Of a stretch of 64,000 bases of DNA, positions 58,118 through 64,000 are shown piece after piece. Numbering within the stretch: position 1 is the first letter of the stretch; the number at the start of each line of letters is the position of its first letter. A model generated the notes under the pieces. That model searched no databases, was not told the DNA's origin, and saw only the letters and a program-made list of their open reading frames with translations. The DNA is from Leuctra nigra (Eukaryota; Arthropoda; Insecta; Plecoptera; Leuctridae): contig OW203769.1 in assembly GCA_934045905.1 (NCBI GenBank), positions 1,302,001 to 1,366,000 on the forward strand, in the 5' to 3' direction. A program made the position numbers and the translations under genes.

Positions 58118-58765
58118 ATGATATTATAGACTTTAAGGTAGTAAACGTGTAATTATTTTAGTATTTATTCGACGTTTCAACCAAATCACATTGGCCCTCC
58201 TCAGGAAAACATCATTTCTATAAAATTCCAGTGCAAACAATTTCCACTACACCTCGAGTCACTGCCTCTCAAAACGAAAAATCTAACACCAAAGTCTAAA
58301 ATTCCAATATAAAAAAATAAAAAATAAATTGACATTTCAATATAAGAACATAAACAAAGAGCAAATAGAACAGTGTTTCATTTAATGTTTCATTAATGTT
58401 CATTAATTAATTCATTCATTCATTCATTAATGTTCATTCATTAATGTTTTAATGTTTCATTTAATTTCAATGCAATGTCTACTAGCTATTTACTGTATTC
58501 CTTTTGTCACTGTTCTATTTGCTCTTTGTTTATGTTCTTATATTGAAATGTCAATTTATTTTTTATTTTTTTATATTGGAGTTTTAGACCCTGGTGTTAG
58601 ATTTTTCGTTTTGAGAGGCAGTGACTCGAGGTGTAGTGGAAATTGTTTGCACTGGAATTTTATAGAAATGATGTTTTCCTGAGGAGGGCCAATGTGATTT
58701 GGTTGAAACGTCGAATAAATACTAAAATAATTACACGTTTACTACCTTAAAGTCTATAATATCAT
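58118..58765. mobile_element. long inverted repeat (2 x ~257 bp) in the receptor intron
   Basis: Arm 58118-58375 and arm 58509-58765 are near-perfect reverse complements around a ~130-base AT-rich centre with 'cattcattaatgttcatt' repeats. Each arm carries 'cctgaggagggccaatgtga' followed by 'tttggttgaaacgtcg' (or its complement), again CTGAGGA, pairable stem, GAAAC, GTC. It is probably an inverted pair of the same retroelement type as the 334-bp insertion at 14899. Confidence 0.8.
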
Positions 58766-58891
58766 ATATGTATATATATATATTTTAATATTTGTGCAAC
58801 ATTTTATTTTGAACAAAGTTATAATAAGTAATTTTATATAAATAATATAGAATTATAATTATAACTCTGAAGGATGATAGATCCCATGTGA

Positions 58892-59185
58892 CCATAATAT
58901 CCATGTCTTGACCAAGGCAAAGCGGCGGTGTGACCATAATATCCATGTCTTGACCAAGGCAAAGCGGCGGTGTGACCATAATATCCATGTCTTGACCAAG
59001 GCAAACCGGCGGTGTGACCATAATATCCATGTCTTGACCAAGGCAAAGCGGCGGTGTGACCATAATATCCATGTCTTGACCAAGGCAAAGCGGCGGTGTG
59101 ACCATAATATCCATGTCTTGACCAAGGCAAAGCGGCGGTGTGACCATAATATCCATGTCTTGACCAAGGCAAAGCGGCGGTAAGC
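58892..59185. repeat. 42-bp minisatellite, 7 copies, in the receptor intron
   Basis: Unit 'gaccataatatccatgtctt' plus 'gaccaaggcaaagcggcggtgt', repeated seven times with one substitution (aaaccgg). As 42 is a multiple of three and lacks stops in several frames, 14-residue repeat open frames appear on both strands. They are artefacts of the repeat. Confidence 0.95.
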
Positions 59186-59315
59186 GCTCGCCATTTTACT
59201 CTACAGCGAAAAAAAGGCTTCCTATTCATAGCCACACACCTGCGTCCTGTGAGTGGTTTCAATAACACGGTTTGTACTGAATTGTTACAAAAAATCCCTC
59301 TCATTATTTCGGTAA

Positions 59316-60022
59316 ACGGAAAGATAGGCGAGGGAAAAATAGGCGACGGAATTTTAGGCGAAAAGCCAACTAGGAAAGATAGGCGACGGAAATTTAGGCG
59401 ATAAGAATTCAACCAAGACCGAAATATAGGCGAAAACTTTTTCATGGAAAATTACTTGTGACACTAATTTATCAAGATGTTAAAACTCCCAAGATTATTG
59501 GTTACATTATGCAGGCGTTTAAGAAAAAATTAAAGTAAAATTTAAATTTAAGATATGTAAATGTCAAAAAACAGAACACACAAAAAGTTAAAAAAAAAAA
59601 GTTGTGTTGTACACAAATATGTTGAGTTGTTAACCACACGGATTTTTTATCTTTTTATTTATCTTTCTTCTCTTTAAACTTTATCTTTTTTTATTGGTTT
59701 GTTTTTTTTGTTTTTTTTTTATTGGATTTTTTTTATTAATACCAAAACAATTTTGTTTTTATTATGCATTTTTGAGTGTTATGAAATATATATTTAGATA
59801 TCAAAATTTCAGATAAAAAATGCGGTAGTGGCAGAAAATGTTGGAGAAAATTTGTTACAATTATTTTGGGACAAGAATAGGTATTTTCCATGAAAAAAGT
59901 TTTTCACCTATATTTCCGCCTTGGTTGAATTCTTGTCGCCTAAATTTCCGTCGCCTATCTTTCCTTGATGGTTTGGCGCCTAAAATTCCGTCGCCTATTT
60001 TTCCGTCGCCTGTCTTTCCTAC
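59316..60022. mobile_element. foldback element with GGAAAGATAGGCGACGG motifs
   Basis: About 59330-59450 and 59880-60020 are inverted copies, each with three to four 'aggcgacggaa(a/t)ttaggcg'-type units. They are separated by about 430 bases of T-rich sequence. It interrupts a copy of family C (59200-59290 and 60480-60665 resemble 51900-52200). Non-coding. Confidence 0.75.
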
Positions 60023-61334
60023 AATAGGGAAGTTTCGTGCAATATTATTGCAGTAAATTTGTAAATATCATCATTAGTTATAATAACGAACACACATTAC
60101 TCTCTTTTCATTCATAAAAATCAATTTGAAATGGCACGAAATATTTTGGCGGAAAAAACAGCATGTTACTAGAAACGGGATGGTGATGTCATTTCCAAAT
60201 CCACAACAATGTGTTACCATGGTGATCCACTTTGTTGCCATGGCAATTGCAGGAATGTGATGTCATGTCAATTTATTCTGTTTTAAATTTAGAAGAAATA
60301 TATCAAACTTTGTAACTGAATTTCTCGAAAACTATTCGTCGCACAACACAAATTATACTATATCTGTGTTCAGCAACATCTCAACTATAATAAAATAACT
60401 ATTATTCTGAAATCTAAGTTACAGGAAACTTCCCTATTCATAAATTAATATGACCATTATTAATGAAAATGTTTCACCAAATTAAAAATTCAGTGCGAAA
60501 TACGGAGAATTTGCTACCTCATGACGCATTTCCATGCCCATATTCCACTCGATAATAAGAAAATAGTACACACATAGGTACTTGAAACTTGAAATCCTGG
60601 ATTATACATTATTTTTTTTACGATTCTTTCAATATCATTTTAAACACCTAAAAATATCTCCAAAAGACTTAACCTTGATATATTTTACATCGTTTTGGTC
60701 GTCAAATTTTAGAAGAATCGAAAAAATGTTTTTAGTTATTTTGAGTGATTTAAAATTATGATTCGGGAACTTTTTTAAAGATAAGAATAGCAAAACCGGT
60801 ATAAAATTAGCAATAACCTTGTTTGATAATATTCAAAACTTGGCTTATCCAGAAGACTTTTGTCCATAAATTGATTACGCATGTTTTTTTGTTAAAATTT
60901 TTGAAGAAAGTCTTTGTAAAGAAACCCCCCGACGACCAGCACCTTAGCGCGGTTTTAAGGTTTGTGATGGCCAATGATCCACTGCAGCTAAGCCGGTGTT
61001 CCCCCTCGAGATGGTGATCTCCCTGAAATCGGGTCCCATCGGTCCGAGCCCTCCTGCCCCCTGGTCCGTCCCCATTCCGGCCTAGCCTTCCCACCAGTCT
61101 GGACTCCCCCGGGCCGAGCCTCTTTGGTTGCCCAATCCTCATGACCTCCATATATTCAACAAAGATACAAATACAATCCTAATGTGCGCAAGACGACCTT
61201 GTTGTCGACGCGCCATTTAACGATTTTGATTTTACAATGTAGCTATACTCCTGTATTTCAAACCGATACCTATTAACGTTTTGCTTCTGTGACGCAATAT
61301 AAAACACGTGCTAAACGCTTTGGAACGGTTTCAG
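60023..61334. other. rest of the receptor intron; GC-rich island at 60930-61160
   Basis: 60480-60665 is a family C fragment. 60930-61160 is a GC-rich block beginning 'ccgacgaccagcaccttagc', unlike its surroundings and possibly the 3' end of a retroelement. The 114-residue minus-strand frame across it is Arg/Gly-rich and unrecognised. Confidence 0.5.
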
Positions 61335-61883
61335 GTTCTGGACACCTTACGACCAAACCGCATCACCTATGTTTGAAATAACACTAATTATATTTACATA
61401 TACGGAAATTGCTCTAGTTACAGTAGGTGGCATTATACCGATTTATTTCATACTCTCTTTCTTCATTCTTGTGATCGCTCATTGGAAAATACTGAGATAT
61501 AACTTTAGCCACTTGCCTCAACGCGCAAGAGCGAACATTCGACTTGAAGCTATTCTTACGCGAGCTGCTGGTAAGTGGATGAAAGCAGCGGGAGTTGGAA
61601 GATTTGCTCAGAGAAATCCTCGCAAAGTACGGAGGAGAGATTTCTTGAGAAAATCTCAGCAACTTGGGTTGGGCAGACATTGCTCTGTGACCTTGGACTC
61701 TCACAGACAAGACATTGTGGACAATCAGGCAGTTGAGTTGCCTATTGAGAGCGCCTGGTGGAGGAAAGAATTCAACCGTAGACACAAAGAAGATGTTTGG
61801 CAACAGATAAGGAAGAAGAGGTTTGACCTTGAAATGCACCGCCTCCTCGGCGACTGCGTCAAACATCATCAAGATCTGTTGGA
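61335..61883 (+). CDS. odorant receptor (7tm_6 family), exon 2
   Basis: Acceptor tttcag|GTTCTGG joins exon 1 in frame (two plus one bases) to read ..HK|FWTPYDQTASPMFEI. The 'FWTP.D...SP.FE' motif of the second extracellular region is diagnostic for insect odorant receptors. TM4 follows (FEITLIIFTYTEIALVTVGG through IPIYFILSFFILVIAHW). The hydrophilic region then runs about 115 residues to CVKHHQDLLE, the conserved 'C..HH..LL' near the end of the intracellular loop. It is strongly basic (RKVRRRDFLRK, WWRKEFNRRHKE) and seems longer than the roughly 50-60 residues usual there, other than in Orco. Donor GGA|GTGAGT is again in phase 2. The remaining exons (TM5-7) are not found in the last 2.1 kb, which is filled with transposons, so they lie beyond the window or are lost. 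Confidence 0.85.
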
Positions 61884-62009
61884 GTGAGTACAACTACTGT
61901 TTTAACTGTTGTAATATATATCTCAAACAATTTGAGGATTTTGAACAGTCAAGCAGTTTTTTTTCCGAAAATTTAATTTATCAACGTGCCAGTATCATTT
62001 TATCCACAT

Positions 62010-62306
62010 TAAAAACACTAAGTGTAAAAATACCAGCCAAGTCTCTTCAACTATAAAAAATACATAAGAAATTTAAAAATTCGGCACTCCAATCGGTCCA
62101 GCCGTTTTAGAGTTATTGCATCACTTTCGGTTTTCAAAATGGCAGCTGATATCACAGCCACCTAGAATTTATGTATGTTTAAATGTTTAGATCCAGTGAG
62201 CCGAATATGCCATTGTTGATGCTTACAAAAGTGTTGATCATCTTCTCAGCCTTTTTTATATTACCTACAGTTAGGCTTTTTAAGGCTATGTACCACGTGA
62301 CTTAAT
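62010..62306 (-). repeat. truncated family BF copy next to receptor exon 2
   Basis: Joins an F-arm piece ('taccagccaagtctcttcaa') to a BF body piece ('ccaatcggtccagccgtttt', 'gatccagtgagccgaatatg'). It starts about 130 bases after the exon 2 donor. Confidence 0.65.
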
Positions 62307-62310
62307 AATA

Positions 62311-64000
62311 TACCATAAAAAACACTCCGTGTAAAAATACCAGCCAAGTCTTGTAACGGTTTGCATTCAGCGCTGGCGCCAACGTCAAGTCGTTACCATT
62401 ATCCTGCATTTGTACCCATATTTGGAGGGTCGCCTAGAGCAGAAAAGATGTCATGCGCAATGGTCAATGATAGTCGAGTTCGCGGATCGGCGACCTGAGC
62501 TCATTCTCTTTCTCTGGCTGACCGTTGTCGACTTCACATCGCCACGTGAGTAGTGTTTAAATGTAGATTGTAACCACGCTAAGTTGTAGCGGATATAACA
62601 TAGTGCGACTGGTCGTCCAGCCCCTACTTGCAGGTTCAATCTTGAGCTTTGTTAACAGAATCATTATTGTGCCCCTGTGGCCTACTTGAAATAGAGTAGT
62701 TAATGTATTTTGTCGTTGCGTAGTTTTTGTATTGCAATCAAGTGTGGCCACACTTGGATTGTCTCCGCGGAGAGTCAGGCAGTCAGGGAAAGGGCATCTT
62801 TTCGATCATTCATACCTAACTAAATTTAACATTTGTCTAACGTCCAGTAATCCTAGAACCTCGTATGTACGAGTTCTATTTCATTAAATGTCCGAAGTAA
62901 TTCGGAGAGCATCTTATCACGGAGGAGTGTAAGTAAAGAGTTTATTATATTTATCATTGTATTGTATCAGTCTTATTTGCTATTCATTCAATTGCATGTG
63001 TTGTGTTGCCTCCAGGCACACAGCTGATGAGGTAACGACCTGTTTTGTACACAGAGTCAATTTACGCGAGGAGGTCAAACCCCCGGTAATCTGTTATCTT
63101 ATTCTGATCATTTGTATGTTGTGTTTATTTGACTGTTCATTTATTCCTCACTTGGGGTTATGTAATAAAACCATAATTTATGTCAACTGGACATCGCAGC
63201 CTTATGTCTTGATAGTCTAGCACCTAGTTCTGATCCTATTGCTCTCGCTCATGTCGTGTCTCTCTCTTTGTCAACTACCACGAGATCACCCGCCCACACC
63301 CATCTCCAGCTGTTGCTAGCCCGGCACTGGTTATTTCTGCCCGAGGCGACGACGCCGGCGTGGCAGTCTCTTCAACTAAAAAAAATTATGAAATCTAAAA
63401 AATTCTGCACTGAAAAGTAGTGATATCAAAAAATGGGCCAAGTCAAAACTTTATTTGAAAATCAAAAAATACTTGGCGCATCGTGTATACATAGTTTAGA
63501 AGTATAGACTAGATAGAAAATATACATTAAATACACATAATACATATAGTATGCCTATTTTGCCCTAAAATAACGATGCGCCAAGTATTTTTTGATTTTC
63601 AAATAAAGTTTTGGCTTGGCCCATTTTTTGATATCACTACTTTTCAGTGCAGAATTTTTTAGATTTCATAATTTTTTTTAGTTGAAGAGACTTGGCTGGT
63701 ATTTTTACACGGAGTGTTTTTTATGGGGATATCACTCCTTTTTTTAGTTTATTCTTAGAACTTGTGACGTCATATCGATTGACCAATTACTAAATCCATT
63801 AAAAAAGTCGCCATTGACAATTTGGTTTACTAATGAAAATCTGCGTATGGTACTATATATTTGCTTCAAATGATATTTCATGAAGAATAGCAAAGGTTTC
63901 ATTCCTATCAGTTAACCGAGTTCCGAGATATGGCAACACTTCGGTTTTCAAAATGGCTGCTGCACTTACTGCACTGCCACAAAGAATGTATATCTATAAA
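62311..64000 (-). mobile_element. family BF copy with F palindrome split by an LTR; runs off the window
   Basis: F left arm (62311-62351), solo LTR, remainder of the F palindrome (63366-63727), then BF body in reverse orientation with 'gatatcactcctttttttag', 'cttgtgacgtcatatcgatt' and 'caacacttcggttttcaaaa'. The window ends inside it. Confidence 0.8.
62352..63365. mobile_element. solo LTR, 1014 bp, 4-bp target duplication GTCT
   Basis: Begins TGTAACGG and ends GTGGCA (TG..CA) with GTCT on both sides (62348-62351, 63366-63369). Removing it and one GTCT restores the arm motif cagccaagtctcttcaac of the F palindrome, so the boundaries are certain. Near its right part is 'aataaaacc', a possible polyadenylation signal. 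A 4-bp duplication fits Ty3/gypsy-type elements but the clade is not determined. No internal coding region remains. Confidence 0.95.

Noticed and set aside
58785..59445. Several repetitive open frames around the 42-bp array
   Set aside because: The array is intronic and stop-free in multiple frames by chance of its unit length.
60807..61151. 114-residue Gly/Arg-rich minus-strand frame
   Set aside because: GC-rich intronic island with no motif. The high GC alone removes stops.
62957..63220. 87-residue frame rich in Cys and hydrophobics, considered as a later receptor exon
   Set aside because: It lies inside the solo LTR and lacks the conserved C-terminal receptor motifs.

Overview
The window looks like a transposon-dense stretch of a eukaryotic, most likely insect, chromosome. 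The evidence is one interrupted gene whose two exons read as an insect odorant receptor (7tm_6 family), small introns with GT..AG borders, an AT-rich background, and a very wide range of class I and class II mobile elements. A hemipteran such as a planthopper is my guess from the style of the repeats (frequent 'taggtac', Helitron-like ends rich in 'gcgagcgaagcgagcg'); that is inference, not proof. There is no operon-like organisation and only one host gene I would defend.

Layout. (1) 1-17.9 kb is a repeat-on-repeat region. A ~4.2 kb segment at 1-4230 recurs almost unchanged at 13524-17815. A ~1.4 kb module occurs four times in direct orientation. Two minisatellites with a period of about 100 bp (12 and 9 copies of one, 27 copies of the other) are embedded. 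The first segment and the region near 8.2-8.4 kb are inverted relatives, so 1.4-8.4 kb may be a giant foldback element with tandem-repeat arms. A 334-bp palindromic insertion with a 14-bp target duplication is present in only one copy of the segment. (2) 17.9-23 kb holds tRNA-like/SINE pieces, short tandem arrays and a Myb/SANT-like remnant. (3) 23.0-26.5 kb is a SINE followed by a decayed RT-RNase H LINE whose stop codon was the target of a TAA-duplicating MITE. (4) 27.5-29.2 kb is a Helitron-like element inserted into another repeat whose unbroken copy lies at 22 kb. (5) 29.9-33.1 kb has a hAT-like MITE and a complete-ended pogo/Tigger-type element with a broken transposase. (6) 33.8-43.4 kb is a nest of a family with hairpin ends and arrays of an ETS/CRE-like motif. 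At its centre are two divergent broken genes: a YqaJ-type exonuclease and a DDE_Tnp_4 transposase whose N-terminal region is ten 45-46-residue repeats. This pairing is what I recall for ISL2EU transposons. (7) 44-53.7 kb has further nested MITEs, a 2.7 kb element with TACCCAGC ends, and Helitron pieces. (8) 55.7-62 kb has a Helitron-like copy ending 159 bp before the odorant-receptor start codon, then the receptor with a 3.6 kb intron full of palindromes and a 42-bp minisatellite. (9) 62-64 kb has more of the ETS/CRE-motif family, split by a solo LTR with a clean 4-bp target duplication.

How it works together: almost all coding capacity here served transposition and is broken by frameshifts. 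The useful information is stratigraphic: nested insertions, empty sites and target duplications give the order of events. The receptor gene is partial; its last exons, which should encode the C-terminal membrane segments, are not recognisable before the window ends.
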